Part shown: one piece after another, positions 49,747-58,972 of the stretch
How the letters are laid out: every line of letters starts with the position of its first letter
Position numbering within the stretch: the first letter of the stretch is position 1
Origin: JAVBME01 sp031552765
GTDB lineage: Bacteria; Bacillota; Negativicutes; Acidaminococcales; JAISLQ01
Length of the DNA: 64,000 nucleotides
Direction of reading: 5' to 3'
Assembly (NCBI GenBank): GCA_031552765.1
Contig: JAVBME010000008.1
Coordinates: forward strand, 228,552 to 292,551
The notes under the pieces: model-generated
The model's input: the letters and a program-made list of their open reading frames with translations, nothing else
What the model was told of the DNA's origin: nothing
The model's database searches: none
Program-made: the position numbers and the translations under genes

Positions 49747-50949
49747 TTAAAAACAAACAGTACCGTTTTTCAGCGGCCGTAGGCCAAGGTGTTTAGCCAG
49801 CGTCTGGCCGATATCGGAAAATGTCTGCCGGTGTCCGATAAACTGCTCTTTGATTCCCGGCCCGAAAAACAAGGCCGGTATGTTTTCCCTGGTGTGGTCG
49901 CTGCCAGACCAGGTGGGGTCGCAGCCGTGGTCGGCGGTGAGTACCGCCAGGTCGCCGGGTTTGAGCAAAGCCGCTATTTCCGGCAGCCGGCTGTCTATAT
50001 ATTGCAAGGCGTCGGCATAACCAAAAACATCCCGCCGGTGGCCATATTTGGAATCAAAATCGACAAAGTTGGTAAAGAGAAAACCGCCTGGCGGCAAGTC
50101 GGCCAATGCAGCCAGGGTATCGTCCATCAGTTCCGCCGAGTCCTTGCCCTTATAGCGGTTGGTGACGCCCCGCCCGGCAAAAATATCCGCTATTTTGCCG
50201 ACCGCGCTTACTGTGCGTCCGTCTTCATAAACCATGTCGAGCAGGGTTTTGGCCGGGGCGGCTACGGCATAATCGCGTCTGTTGGCGGTACGGCTGAAAG
50301 ATGCAGGCGTACTGCCGACAAACGGCCTGGCGATGACACGCGCTATGCGGTATTTTTGCACAAGTGCGAAAGCCTTTTCACATACGCGGCACAGTCTGTC
50401 CAGCCCAAAGCTTTCCTCATGGGCGGCGATTTGAAAAACACTGTCGGCGGAAGTATACACAATAGGCTTACCGCTTTTCATGTGCTCTTCGCCCAGTTCC
50501 TTGATAATCTCGGTGCCGGAAGCGTGTTTTTCCCCAAGGACCCCAGGCAGTCCGCAGGAAGTGACCAGTTCATCTATAAGTTCCACCGGGAAGCATTTTT
50601 CCTGTTCAGGGAAATAGCCCCAGTCGAAAGTTACCGGTACGCCGGTCATTTCCCAGTGCCCGCTCAAGGTATCTTTCCCGTGGCTGACCGGGCTGGCGTA
50701 ACCATAGGCGGCATGTACAGCTACAGGATGCAAACTGAGCGGCGCAGCCAGGGCATTGCCCCGGCTGGCTGCTGCCGCTTTTTCAAGGCCTATGCCGGCC
50801 ATATTAGGCAAGAGTAAAGGTCTGCCGGCTTTTTGGCAGCCGGCTGCTATATGCCCCAAAGTATCCGCGCCCTCATCGCCGAATTTAGCTGCGTCCGGCG
50901 CGCCGCCGATACCAAAAGAATCCAGCAATAAAATTATCGCCCGGGCCAT
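49747..50949 (-). CDS. deoB: Phosphopentomutase
   Basis: A 400-residue alkaline-phosphatase-superfamily mutase that interconverts (deoxy)ribose 1- and 5-phosphates. LLLDSFGIGGAPDAAKFGDEGADTLGHI holds metal ligands and the active Thr; LAVLTADHGCDPTWSGSDHTREN holds the second metal cluster. Its start overlaps the uridine phosphorylase stop. Together they channel nucleoside breakdown into pentose phosphate. Confidence 0.96.
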   Translation of the reverse strand: MARAIILLLDSFGIGGAPDAAKFGDEGADTLGHIAAGCQKAGRPLLLPNMAGIGLEKAAAASRGNALAAPLSLHPVAVHAAYGYASPVSHGKDTLSGHWEMTGVPVTFDWGYFPEQEKCFPVELIDELVTSCGLPGVLGEKHASGTEIIKELGEEHMKSGKPIVYTSADSVFQIAAHEESFGLDRLCRVCEKAFALVQKYRIARVIARPFVGSTPASFSRTANRRDYAVAAPAKTLLDMVYEDGRTVSAVGKIADIFAGRGVTNRYKGKDSAELMDDTLAALADLPPGGFLFTNFVDFDSKYGHRRDVFGYADALQYIDSRLPEIAALLKPGDLAVLTADHGCDPTWSGSDHTRENIPALFFGPGIKEQFIGHRQTFSDIGQTLAKHLGLRPLKNGTVCF

Positions 50950-51746
50950 TATTTACCCTCGCCTCTCAAAGCGATACGGCAAAACATATTGCGCAGTACC
51001 GCCTGGATATAACCTTGCGCCAAATCATACACGTCTTTTCCGGCCGGCTGTTCGGACGCGCCGCGCAGGGCTACCGTCCCGCAAATGGATGCTGCGTGCA
51101 GGCCAAAAGTCTTTGCTACTACAAACAAAGTCGCGGTTTCCATCTCACAGTTCAAAGCATTGAGCTGCTTCCACATAGCCAGCGATCCCTGAAATTGCGG
51201 CAGCACATAACCGGTAAAACTATCGTATCGTTCCTGGCCGGGCCAGAAAGTATCGGAAGAAACGGCTATGCCCATATGATAGGGCGCTTTTACCTCTTCG
51301 GCGCTTTCGACAAGTTTACGCGTCAGGTTGAAACAGGCAACCGCCGGGTAATTGAGCGGCGCGTAATGTGTAGAAGTACCGTCAAGCCTGATGGCAGAGT
51401 TGTTGATTATCACGTCGCCCAAAGCTACTTTGTCCTGTATGGCGCCGGTCGTGCCGACGCGTATAAAATGCGTGACGCCCAGCCGGGCCAACTCCTCAAG
51501 ACATATGGCCAAAGAAGGCCCTCCCATACCTGTAGAACAAACCAGTATAGGCATATCTTTTTCATGGCACAGCCAACTCGTATATTCCCGGTGGTCGGCC
51601 AACGGCTGAAATTGTGGAAAGCTGCGCGCGATAAGCTCCACCCGGCCCGGGTCTCCGGGCAGCAAAGCATATTTGGCGCCATTTAGCATCTTCTTTGTGA
51701 GTCCGATGTGATAGAGCATCTCGTCGTCTTTGCTATAATTTGCCAT
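50949..51746 (-). CDS. udp: Uridine phosphorylase-like nucleoside phosphorylase
   Basis: A 265-residue member of the nucleoside phosphorylase family. YALLPGDPGRVELIA is the phosphate-binding start, followed by CSTGMGGPSLAICLEEL, RVGTTGAIQD and the substrate Glu-Met-Glu in NCEMETATLF. The overall pattern favours uridine phosphorylase over purine phosphorylase; specificity is inferred. It is the first gene of the udp-deoB-AhpD-like unit, with a promoter upstream. Confidence 0.9.
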   Translation of the reverse strand: MANYSKDDEMLYHIGLTKKMLNGAKYALLPGDPGRVELIARSFPQFQPLADHREYTSWLCHEKDMPILVCSTGMGGPSLAICLEELARLGVTHFIRVGTTGAIQDKVALGDVIINNSAIRLDGTSTHYAPLNYPAVACFNLTRKLVESAEEVKAPYHMGIAVSSDTFWPGQERYDSFTGYVLPQFQGSLAMWKQLNALNCEMETATLFVVAKTFGLHAASICGTVALRGASEQPAGKDVYDLAQGYIQAVLRNMFCRIALRGEGK

Positions 51747-51781
51747 AACACAGCCCCCTATCTAAACATTATCCTATTTTA

Positions 51782-51810
51782 ATATTAGCCTATTCCGCCG
51801 CTTTGAGCAA
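51782..51810 (-). promoter_or_regulatory. Promoter of udp-deoB
   Basis: TTGCTC, a 17-base spacer and TAATAT on the minus strand, 35 bases upstream of the udp ATG and after the pyrR terminator. Confidence 0.65.
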
Positions 51811-51820
51811 CCATATAAAC

Positions 51821-51845
51821 AAAGCGCGTACAGTGTACGCGCTTT
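51821..51845 (-). terminator. Terminator after pyrR
   Basis: A perfect 11-bp stem (AAAGCGCGTAC / GTACGCGCTTT) with a three-base loop, followed on the minus strand by TTTGTTTATAT, six bases past the pyrR stop. Confidence 0.8.
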
Positions 51846-51851
51846 ACCTAA

Positions 51852-52409
51852 TTACTCTTTCGGCACTTCACCGATTACTACCCGCTCTTCGCCTTCATCA
51901 AGCCCGCTCAGGCAAACCCGCACTATCTCGCTGCTGGCAGTAGGAACATTCTTGCCCACGAAATCCGCCCGTATGGGCAGTTCGCGGTGGCCGCGGTCGA
52001 TAAGCACGGCCAGCTGTATGGCCCTCGGCCGGCCGACGTCTATCAAAGCGTCCATGGCAGCCCTGATGGTGCGGCCGGTATAAAGGACGTCATCCACCAG
52101 GACTACGATTTTACCGTCTATGGCAAAGTCTATATCTGTACCGTGTACTATAGGCTGGTAGGACAAAGTGGACAGATCATCGCGGTAAAGGGTAATATCC
52201 AGTATGCCTACAGGAACTTTTACCTCTTCGATGCGCGCTATTTCAGCGGCCAGGCGCTCCGCCAGCGGCACGCCGCGGCTCCTTATGCCGATAAGCACAA
52301 TATCGGCAAAACCGTTGTTGCGTTCAGCTATTTCATGCGATATCCTGACCAGTGCCCTTTTCATAGCGTTGACGTCCATAATAAGTTTCTTTTCGGTAAT
52401 TTTTGCCAC
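51852..52409 (-). CDS. pyrR: Pyrimidine operon regulator/uracil phosphoribosyltransferase PyrR
   Basis: A 185-residue bifunctional protein. The PRPP loop VVLVDDVLYTGRTIRAAMDA is intact. In Firmicutes it binds pyr mRNA leaders and attenuates transcription when UMP is high. The GTG at 52409 is five bases after GAGGTGA; a GTG at 52418 lies inside that site. It ends the lspA-rluD-pyrR unit, but no pyr biosynthetic genes follow in this window. Confidence 0.95.
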   Translation of the reverse strand: MAKITEKKLIMDVNAMKRALVRISHEIAERNNGFADIVLIGIRSRGVPLAERLAAEIARIEEVKVPVGILDITLYRDDLSTLSYQPIVHGTDIDFAIDGKIVVLVDDVLYTGRTIRAAMDALIDVGRPRAIQLAVLIDRGHRELPIRADFVGKNVPTASSEIVRVCLSGLDEGEERVVIGEVPKE

Positions 52410-52434
52410 TTGCTTCACCTCTTAATAATATTCC

Positions 52435-53379
52435 TTATAAACCTTGCCTTAACCTTGCCAGTATTTTTTCCATATCCTCAGGCAGCGGCGCGGTAAACGC
52501 CATTTCCCTGCCGGAGAGATTTTTCAGCGTCAGCCGCGCCGAGTGCAAAGCCTGCCCGCTAATGGTAAAACCGTGCTTGCGCGGCATATATTTGGGGTCG
52601 CCGACCAAAGGATGGCCGATGTGGGAAAGATGCACCCTTATCTGGTGCGTCCGCCCGGTCAGCAGCCGGCATTCCAGCAGCGAGTGACGGGAAAAACGCT
52701 CCAGCGCCTTATATAAAGTGACAGCTTGCCGGCCGTTCTTATCCACTACCGCCATCCTCTGCCGGTCTCTCGGGTCACGCCCGATAAGCGTTTCGATACG
52801 TCCTTCGTCGGTTTTCACATAGCCATGTACTATGGCCAGGTATTCACGGCGTGCGGTTTTTTCCTGTATTTGCAGCGACAAGTCGAGGTGAGCGTCATCG
52901 TTTTTCGCTACCACCATAACTCCTGAGGTATCCTTATCGAGTCTGTGCACTATCCCCGGCCGCACCACGCCGTTTATTCCCGACAGGTCGCGGCAGTGAA
53001 AGAGCAGCGCGTTGACCAGCGTGCCGCTGTAATTTCCCGGCGCCGGGTGCACTACCATACCGCGGGCTTTATTGACTACTATCATGTCGCCGTCTTCATA
53101 AAGTACATCCAGCGGTATGTTTTCCGGTTCGACGCAAAGCGGCCGCGGCGGTTGGTATTCGACCAGAAATTCTTCCTGCCCTTTTATACGATAATTTTGC
53201 TTGACCGTTTTACCGGCAACTGTCACTAGGCCGCCGCCCATGAGTTTTTGCATACTTGCCCGCGATATGCCAAGCTCTTTTGCCAGAAAGATATCTGCCC
53301 GCCCGCCGGCGTCGCCGTCAGCGGCCACTATCTGGCGCAAGCCGTCTTCTATTGCAGTTCTTCCCGCGCAATCATCCAT
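52435..53379 (-). CDS. rluD: 23S rRNA pseudouridine synthase, RluD type
   Basis: About 314 residues. An N-terminal S4 RNA-binding domain (GGRADIFLAKELGISRASMQ) precedes the RluA-type catalytic domain, with the catalytic Asp in GIVHRLDKDTSGVMVVAK and LLTGRTHQIRVHLSHIGHPLVGD near the end. The start is uncertain: the ATG at 53379 lacks a strong ribosome site and overlaps lspA by 31 bases; a TTG at 53340 just after the lspA stop is an alternative. It is coupled to lspA, the usual order. Confidence 0.92.
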   Translation of the reverse strand: MDDCAGRTAIEDGLRQIVAADGDAGGRADIFLAKELGISRASMQKLMGGGLVTVAGKTVKQNYRIKGQEEFLVEYQPPRPLCVEPENIPLDVLYEDGDMIVVNKARGMVVHPAPGNYSGTLVNALLFHCRDLSGINGVVRPGIVHRLDKDTSGVMVVAKNDDAHLDLSLQIQEKTARREYLAIVHGYVKTDEGRIETLIGRDPRDRQRMAVVDKNGRQAVTLYKALERFSRHSLLECRLLTGRTHQIRVHLSHIGHPLVGDPKYMPRKHGFTISGQALHSARLTLKNLSGREMAFTAPLPEDMEKILARLRQGL

Positions 53380-53786
53380 AAGATACAACCCGCCCCCACA
53401 CATATGGCTATATCGGCAATATTGAACACCGGCCAGATGCGAAAATCAAAAAAATCCACCACTTTTCCAATCCTTATCCGGTCGATAAGATTGCCCACCG
53501 CACCGCCGGCAAAAAGAGCCAGCCCTGTTTGCAAAAATAAGGGCTGGGATATTATGCGCCGATAGAAAAAGAGGAAAAGAACCAATAAAACGCAGGCAAT
53601 AAAAATAAAAAACCAGCGTTGGTTTTCCATGATGCCAAAAGCGGCTCCGGCATTCAAAATATATGTGATGTGAAAAACGCCTTTTACCACAGGTATGCTC
53701 ATACCTTCGGACATGGCGCCCACTATGTAATATTTGCTCAGCTGATCGAGAAGCACCACCGCGCAAACCACCGCAAATATCCTCAC
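53349..53786 (-). CDS. lspA: Lipoprotein signal peptidase LspA
   Basis: A 145-residue, four-helix aspartic protease that cuts prolipoprotein signals. The conserved Asp/Asn motifs are GNLIDRIRIGKVVDFFDF and PVFNIADI. DQLSKYYI in helix 1 is also typical. The start is GTG with AAAGGA nine bases upstream. It has its own promoter and precedes rluD and pyrR. Confidence 0.96.
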   Translation of the reverse strand: MRIFAVVCAVVLLDQLSKYYIVGAMSEGMSIPVVKGVFHITYILNAGAAFGIMENQRWFFIFIACVLLVLFLFFYRRIISQPLFLQTGLALFAGGAVGNLIDRIRIGKVVDFFDFRIWPVFNIADIAICVGAGCILWMIAREELQ

Positions 53787-53839
53787 GCGCCATCATCCTT
53801 TAACTGATAATAAAAAGGCAACTCCATTCTTTTCTAACT

Positions 53840-53868
53840 ATTATACACAAGCTGCCTTTGGTATGCAA
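53840..53868 (-). promoter_or_regulatory. Promoter of lspA-rluD-pyrR
   Basis: TTGCAT, a 17-base spacer and TATAAT on the minus strand. The -35 box touches the GC palindrome that ends ileS. Confidence 0.8.
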
Positions 53869-53890
53869 ATGCCCCGCGGCCGCGGGGCAT
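53869..53890 (-). terminator. GC-rich palindrome after ileS
   Basis: A perfect 22-base palindrome centred on GCGGCCGC, with ATGCCCC ends. The minus-strand tail is only TTTGC, so termination may be weak; the strong T run is on the plus strand, where no gene arrives. Confidence 0.55.
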
Positions 53891-53899
53891 TTTTAATTT

Positions 53900-56677
53900 T
53901 TATTTTGCCAGCACGTCTGCGCACCGTCCGCAAAGCTCGGGATGGTCAGCCTGCCGGCCGACTTCTTCGCTATACATCCAGCAGCGTTCGCATTTGCCGC
54001 CTCCGGCCGCCTCAACCGCCACTTTCAGATCTTCAAGGTCGGTGCTTTCTCCGCCGGACAGTCCTTTTACCACGTCTACCCTGGATACTATCAAAAGAGT
54101 AGCCAGTTGGCCTGACAAAGCATGCAAACTTTCATAAGCCTCGCCTTCAGCGTAAAGGGTGACTTTAGCATCAAGAGAATGGCCGATGGTTTTAGCCCGA
54201 CGCGCTCCTTCCAATACCTTGGTTATCTGCCCGCGCAGTTCGATAAAGTAGCCCCATTTTTTTGCCAGGGCAACGTCTTTATATTCCGCCTTGGCTGCCG
54301 GCCAGTCCATCATCTGCACGCTGCCTTCCGGCATATCCTGAGTCTTTTTCAGGAAACGCCAGGTTTCTTCCGTAGTAAAAGAAAGCACCGGAGTGAGCAT
54401 GACCACAAGGTCTACCAGGATGTCGTACATAGCACTCTGAGCGCTGCGCCGCTCCAGCGAACCGGGGGCGGAAGCGTACAGGCGGTCTTTTAGTATATCG
54501 AGGTAAAAAGAGCTCATATCTATCGTGCAAAAGTTGTGTATAGAGTGGTATAGCAGGTGGAATTCATAGGCTTCATAGGCTTCGGTCACTTTTTCTTTGA
54601 CCTCTTCGGCCCGCATGAGCGCCCACCTGTCGAGTTCCAGCATGTCTTTATACGCTACCCGGTCGGCGACCGGATCAAAGTTATATAGGTTGCCCAGCAT
54701 GTAGCGGAAAGTATTGCGTATCTTGCGGTATACTTCCGACAGTTGCTTCAATATGTCGTTGGATATCCTGATATCCGCCTTATAGTCGGCCGATGCCACC
54801 CACAGACGGAGTACGTCCGCGCCGTACTTTTTGATGACTTCCTGCGGATAGATGGTATTGCCGATAGATTTGGACATTTTACGCCCTTCACCATCCACGA
54901 CAAAGCCATGGGTCAAAACAGAATTGTACGGAGCCTGGCCGAAGGCGGCCACACCGGTCAGGAGCGAAGATTGGAACCAGCCGCGATGCTGGTCGCTGCC
55001 TTCAAGGTACATGGCGGCAGGCCATTCCAGTTCGGGACGGGTCTTCAAAACTGCCGCGTGGCTGGAGCCGCTGTCAAACCAAACGTCCATAATGTCCGTT
55101 TCTTTCCTGAAGCTGCCGGCGCCGCACTTTTCACATACTGTACCCGCAGGGAGCAACGCGGCGGCGTCTTTGGCCCACCAGGCGTCCGAGCCTTCCTGTC
55201 GGAAAATATCGGAAATATTTTTTATGGTTTTCTCATTTATCAGGCTCTCGCCGCAGTCTTTGCAGTAAAAGACCGGGATAGGAACGCCCCACACCCGCTG
55301 ACGGGAAATACACCAGTCGCCGCGGCCGGCTACCATGTTGCGTATACGGTCATGTCCCCAGGCCGGTATCCAGGTAACTTTTTCGTCTATTTCCCGCAAG
55401 GTTTTTTCCCGAAAGGCGTCTATAGAAGCAAACCACTGCTCGGTAGCGCGGTATATGACAGGGTTTTTGCAGCGCCAACAGTGTGCGTACTGGTGACGTA
55501 TCGAGCCTTTGGCCAGCAGCATGTTCTTTTCCGCCAAAGTCTTTATTATCGGGCCGTTAGCGTCAAACACTTGTATACCGGCAAATTGCTCCGCTTCTTT
55601 GGTAAATTTGCCGGAGGCGTCGACCGGTGATATGACAGGCAGATCATAGCGCAGACCGGTCTCAAAGTCTTCCTGGCCGTGTCCGGGCGCGGTATGGACG
55701 CAACCGGTACCCGTGTCGCTGGTGACATAATCAGCCAGCACCATCAAGGAATCGCGCTCAAAGAAAGGATGGCTGAACACAAGTCCCTCCAGTTCTTTGC
55801 CCAGGACGCTGGAGAAAATATTGAACTTCTTTTTGCTGTCTTCTTCCACTTGCGCCAAAAGTTCTTTGGCCATCAGGTATATTTCGCCTTCACACTCTAC
55901 CCAGCAATATTCAAATTCCGGGTTGACGGCGATAGCCACATTGGCCGGCAGCGTCCAGGGCGTGGTCGTCCAGATGACGGCAAATACCGGTTTGCCTTTG
56001 AGGCCTGGCGGCAGTATGCCTTTATCGTCTTTCAGCGGGAACTTCACATATATAGCAGGCGACTTTTCTTCGCCGTATTCTATCTCCGCCTCGGCCAGAG
56101 CGGTTTCACAGTGGGTACACCAATAAACAGCCTTGAGCCCTTTATAGATATAGCCTTTTTGCGCCATAGCGCCAAAAACCAGCATCTGCTCGGCTTCAAA
56201 CTCCGGTTTAAGGGTGATATAAGGATTGTCCCAGTCGCCTAAAACGCCCAGGCGTTTGAAGTCTTCCCGCTGCACGTCCAGCCATTGGAGCGCATAGTTT
56301 TTGCATTCTTCGCGCAATACCAGGGTATCGAGCTTGCTCCTGTCTAGTCCTAAGTTTTTGATCGCGGCATGTTCGATCGGCATGCCGTGGGTATCCCAGC
56401 CAGGAACGTAGGGAGTGTCGAAACCACGCAGGTATTTATATTTGACTACTATATCTTTGAGTATCTTATTGAGCGCCGTCCCTATATGTATACTGCCGTT
56501 GGCATAAGGGGGGCCGTCATGCAGCACAAATTTGGCCTTTCCTTTGCGCCTGGCTTGTTTTTGTCCATAAATATCATTTTTATGCCAGTATTCAAGAAAT
56601 TCCGGTTCGCGCGCCGGCAAATCCGCCCGCATGGGAAATTCCGTGACCGGCAGATTTAAAGTTTTGCTGTAATCCAA
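53900..56677 (-). CDS. ileS: Isoleucyl-tRNA synthetase
   Basis: A 925-residue class I synthetase. The HIGH motif appears as GSIHIGTALNK near residue 60, the editing domain follows (TTPWTLPANVAIAV, GTGCVHTAPGHGQEDF), then KMSKSIGN and a C-terminal zinc-finger segment CERCWMYSEEVG with a closing CGRCADVL. It is the bacterial type with the zinc tail. The ATG at 56692 is part of the GGAGG site; the TTG at 56677, eight bases on, is the likely start. It is controlled by the T-box leader upstream. Confidence 0.97.
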   Translation of the reverse strand: MDYSKTLNLPVTEFPMRADLPAREPEFLEYWHKNDIYGQKQARRKGKAKFVLHDGPPYANGSIHIGTALNKILKDIVVKYKYLRGFDTPYVPGWDTHGMPIEHAAIKNLGLDRSKLDTLVLREECKNYALQWLDVQREDFKRLGVLGDWDNPYITLKPEFEAEQMLVFGAMAQKGYIYKGLKAVYWCTHCETALAEAEIEYGEEKSPAIYVKFPLKDDKGILPPGLKGKPVFAVIWTTTPWTLPANVAIAVNPEFEYCWVECEGEIYLMAKELLAQVEEDSKKKFNIFSSVLGKELEGLVFSHPFFERDSLMVLADYVTSDTGTGCVHTAPGHGQEDFETGLRYDLPVISPVDASGKFTKEAEQFAGIQVFDANGPIIKTLAEKNMLLAKGSIRHQYAHCWRCKNPVIYRATEQWFASIDAFREKTLREIDEKVTWIPAWGHDRIRNMVAGRGDWCISRQRVWGVPIPVFYCKDCGESLINEKTIKNISDIFRQEGSDAWWAKDAAALLPAGTVCEKCGAGSFRKETDIMDVWFDSGSSHAAVLKTRPELEWPAAMYLEGSDQHRGWFQSSLLTGVAAFGQAPYNSVLTHGFVVDGEGRKMSKSIGNTIYPQEVIKKYGADVLRLWVASADYKADIRISNDILKQLSEVYRKIRNTFRYMLGNLYNFDPVADRVAYKDMLELDRWALMRAEEVKEKVTEAYEAYEFHLLYHSIHNFCTIDMSSFYLDILKDRLYASAPGSLERRSAQSAMYDILVDLVVMLTPVLSFTTEETWRFLKKTQDMPEGSVQMMDWPAAKAEYKDVALAKKWGYFIELRGQITKVLEGARRAKTIGHSLDAKVTLYAEGEAYESLHALSGQLATLLIVSRVDVVKGLSGGESTDLEDLKVAVEAAGGGKCERCWMYSEEVGRQADHPELCGRCADVLAK

Positions 56678-56707
56678 ACAAAACACCTCCATATTATATA
56701 AACGCCA

Positions 56708-56985
56708 AAAAAAATAAAGCCTGCATCCCCTAAGGGACGAGACTTTTACCCGTGGTACCACCCTAATGGCTGAAAAACAGCCGCTTTAGCGCGTGCTAAC
56801 GACCGCCGCCGCCGGCACCTACTCTATATAGCCAATCAACATAATTCATCAATTGTCTATAATTTCAGGCCGAAGTTCAGGAGTGATCTTCCCCGCGCAT
56901 TTCCCGTCCGGCTCTCACCTTCCCCGGCTCTCTTGTGCAGAAACTGCCCGCGTACTCTCTCCGTCATTACCTTGTGCTGTATAAT
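56708..56985 (-). ncRNA. T-box leader of ileS
   Basis: The T-box AGGGTGGTACCACGGG is at 56749-56764 on the minus strand. A terminator stem at 56719-56743 (GTCT..CGTCCC / GGGATG..AGGC) is followed by TTTATTTTTTTT. In stem I, AGTA on the 5' side faces GAAG-ATC-AC on the 3' side; the ATC (56885-56887) is the isoleucine specifier codon. Uncharged tRNA-Ile would allow read-through. Confidence 0.94.
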
Positions 56986-56991
56986 AAAAAT

Positions 56992-57020
56992 ATTATACAT
57001 AAAATAGTCCTAGCAGTCAA
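56992..57020 (-). promoter_or_regulatory. Promoter of ileS
   Basis: TTGACT, a 17-base spacer and TATAAT on the minus strand. The -35 lies inside the 3' end of the histidine phosphatase gene. Confidence 0.88.
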
Positions 57021-57654
57021 TGGATGGCAAATGGCCGCAGTCGTTGAGCAAAGATATTTCATGTTCACGCCATTTGTTTACTTTTAGCACGCTCAGGCTG
57101 CCCGCCCCGGCGGCAAAAGAGACGCCCAACCGGCAGACGTCGTCTATGGACAGGCCCAGCCACCAAAATAATATATTCTGGATAGTCCCTTTATGGCTGA
57201 CTATGATGAGCGGCTTGCCGGAAAGCTCTAAACCCTCCATTCCATTGGCCACACGCTCGTAAAACTCCCGGCGCGTCTCGCCGCCTGGGTAGTTGCGGTT
57301 GTCCGGTTCGGCGGCCTGGCGCGGTAATTTTAGAGCAGCCGCGGCGGCGCTGGTTCTTCCCGCCGCCCTGCCGTTGTTTTTCTCCCGCAAAAAACCGGCG
57401 GTTTTTACTTTTACGCCAAGTTTTTCTGCTATTATAGACGCGGTCTGGCTAGCCCGGATAAGGTCGCTGGCGACAATGCCGGCGCCGCGGCCCGATAATT
57501 CTTTGTCCAGGCGCACCGCCAGCGCTTCTATTTGTTTTTCTCCTTGTGCAGTCAGCGGCAGGTCTGTCCAGCCGCCGGTAAAGTCTTTGGTATGATGCTC
57601 CGCTTCGCCGTGACGCACTAAAAACAGCAGGCTATTTTTTACATCATTCGGCAT
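57010..57654 (-). CDS. Histidine phosphatase family protein
   Basis: A 214-residue phosphoglycerate-mutase-like phosphatase. LFLVRHGEAEHH gives the RHG catalytic motif (His about residue 15), and the second His is in LIIVSHKGTIQN. Substrates in this family range from sugar phosphates to alpha-ribazole phosphate; none can be chosen here. The ATG at 57654 has GAAGG six bases upstream and overlaps the divIVA end by 11 bases. It sits between divIVA and ileS, where no such gene is usual. Confidence 0.87.
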   Translation of the reverse strand: MPNDVKNSLLFLVRHGEAEHHTKDFTGGWTDLPLTAQGEKQIEALAVRLDKELSGRGAGIVASDLIRASQTASIIAEKLGVKVKTAGFLREKNNGRAAGRTSAAAAALKLPRQAAEPDNRNYPGGETRREFYERVANGMEGLELSGKPLIIVSHKGTIQNILFWWLGLSIDDVCRLGVSFAAGAGSLSVLKVNKWREHEISLLNDCGHLPSIDC

Positions 57655-58165
57655 CCGGAACCTTCTCTTCACTCAGAACGCGCAGCTCTGTCTCCAGCAG
57701 ACTGCGCAGTTTGGCGCGGCAAGCCGCACCGTCATTTTTTATTTGGGCCAGTTTCTGTTCGGCCTGGGTAACGGTATTATCCAGTTCCTGCCGCTTTACT
57801 TTTGTTTTCATGTCAGCGTCATCCAGCATGCGCTTGACGTTCATTTCCGCTTCGCGCAGCATTTGCGCCGTTTTGCCTTCTGTTTCGCGCAATAATAAGT
57901 CACTGTCGCGTTTGGCGGCCGCTTTTACTTCTTCTGCGGTCGACTGCGCGATCAACAGCGTGTTTTGCATGGTGCTTTCTAGTTGCTGGTAATGCTCTAC
58001 CTTGCTTTTTAAGCGTTCCTGCTCTTCTTTCAGCGCTATATTTTCTTTATACAGCTCTTCAAAATCTTTTACCAGCGCCGCCATGAAATCATCGACTTCC
58101 TGCGTTTCATAGCCGCGAAAACCTTTGGCAAAAGTTTTGCCGTAAATATCAAGTGGTGTAAGCAT
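57644..58165 (-). CDS. divIVA: DivIVA-domain cell division protein
   Basis: A 173-residue protein. The N-terminal lipid-binding DivIVA domain is LTPLDIYGKTFAKGFRGYETQEVDDFM, followed by a long coiled coil (about residues 35-150). DivIVA proteins bind negatively curved membrane and recruit division or growth factors. The start has GGAGG upstream. It sits in the ylm cluster next to ylmH and near sepF, as in other Firmicutes. Confidence 0.93.
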   Translation of the reverse strand: MLTPLDIYGKTFAKGFRGYETQEVDDFMAALVKDFEELYKENIALKEEQERLKSKVEHYQQLESTMQNTLLIAQSTAEEVKAAAKRDSDLLLRETEGKTAQMLREAEMNVKRMLDDADMKTKVKRQELDNTVTQAEQKLAQIKNDGAACRAKLRSLLETELRVLSEEKVPDAE

Positions 58166-58180
58166 TTTTCCAACCTCCGC

Positions 58181-58972
58181 CTATATAAATCTTTTGAGCA
58201 GCACGCTTGTACGACCTTTTTTGGTCATGCCGTTTATTTCCGCCACTTCGAGACGCCCCCGGCTGCGAAAAGAAATAACATCGCCGACAGACACGCTTTG
58301 CGCCGCGTTTTTGGCATCCTTCCAGTTTACCTTCACCCGCTGCGCTTTTATCTCTTCCGCCATCCGCGAGCGTGATACGCCATAGCCGGCGGCCGCTACC
58401 GCATCGAGGCGGAGCGCCGCCACTGTGGCACGTATTTCTTTTACCTTTTCTTCTTTTTGCCACAGGTCGGCCAAGTCTACTTTTTCCACAGAAACGCCGG
58501 CCGCGCCGATCTGGGTAAGGTTGCTCATGACAAAATCGACCATAGCGTCTTCTACGACAAACTGCGCGCCGTCTTCCGTCATCACGATATCGCCCATGAC
58601 TTCCCGCTCACAGCCAAGCCCCATCAGAGCTCCCAGTACATCGCGGTGGCTGAGGTTATAAAAGCGTTTGTCCCATTTTGCGGCCAGGCCGGTGATACCA
58701 TAAACCACGCCGCCGGGAAAATCTTCCGCGACAAAAGCGGCTTTTATCCGTTCGGCATTATTAAAGCCGCCCGAATAATCCAGCTTTAATTCAGGATAGT
58801 GAGCGGCTACCGTTTCCGCTATACTAAAACCATATGGGTCGAGAAAGTCGCTGACTTTATATTTACCGCTTTTTACCGCGCCCTCGGCGTTATCCAAAAG
58901 GCGGGCGGCTAGCGCTTCGTCGCCGCTCGCCCGGTAGTACCTGATTATTTTTTCTCTATTGCTTAACATCAT
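58181..58972 (-). CDS. ylmH: YlmH-type S4-domain RNA-binding protein
   Basis: A 263-residue protein. The N-terminal part (to about residue 170) is the YlmH-specific region with YSGGFNNAERIKAAFV and LSHRDVLGALMGLG; the C-terminal S4 domain includes YGVSRSRMAEEIKAQRVKVNW. YlmH homologues bind the ribosome or tRNA and act in ribosome rescue or quality control in Bacillus. It overlaps the proC stop by one base. Confidence 0.93.
   Translation of the reverse strand: MMLSNREKIIRYYRASGDEALAARLLDNAEGAVKSGKYKVSDFLDPYGFSIAETVAAHYPELKLDYSGGFNNAERIKAAFVAEDFPGGVVYGITGLAAKWDKRFYNLSHRDVLGALMGLGCEREVMGDIVMTEDGAQFVVEDAMVDFVMSNLTQIGAAGVSVEKVDLADLWQKEEKVKEIRATVAALRLDAVAAAGYGVSRSRMAEEIKAQRVKVNWKDAKNAAQSVSVGDVISFRSRGRLEVAEINGMTKKGRTSVLLKRFI

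Noticed and set aside
53446..53796. 116-codon minus-strand frame overlapping lspA
   Set aside because: The lspA frame has all catalytic motifs; this one is an out-of-frame shadow.
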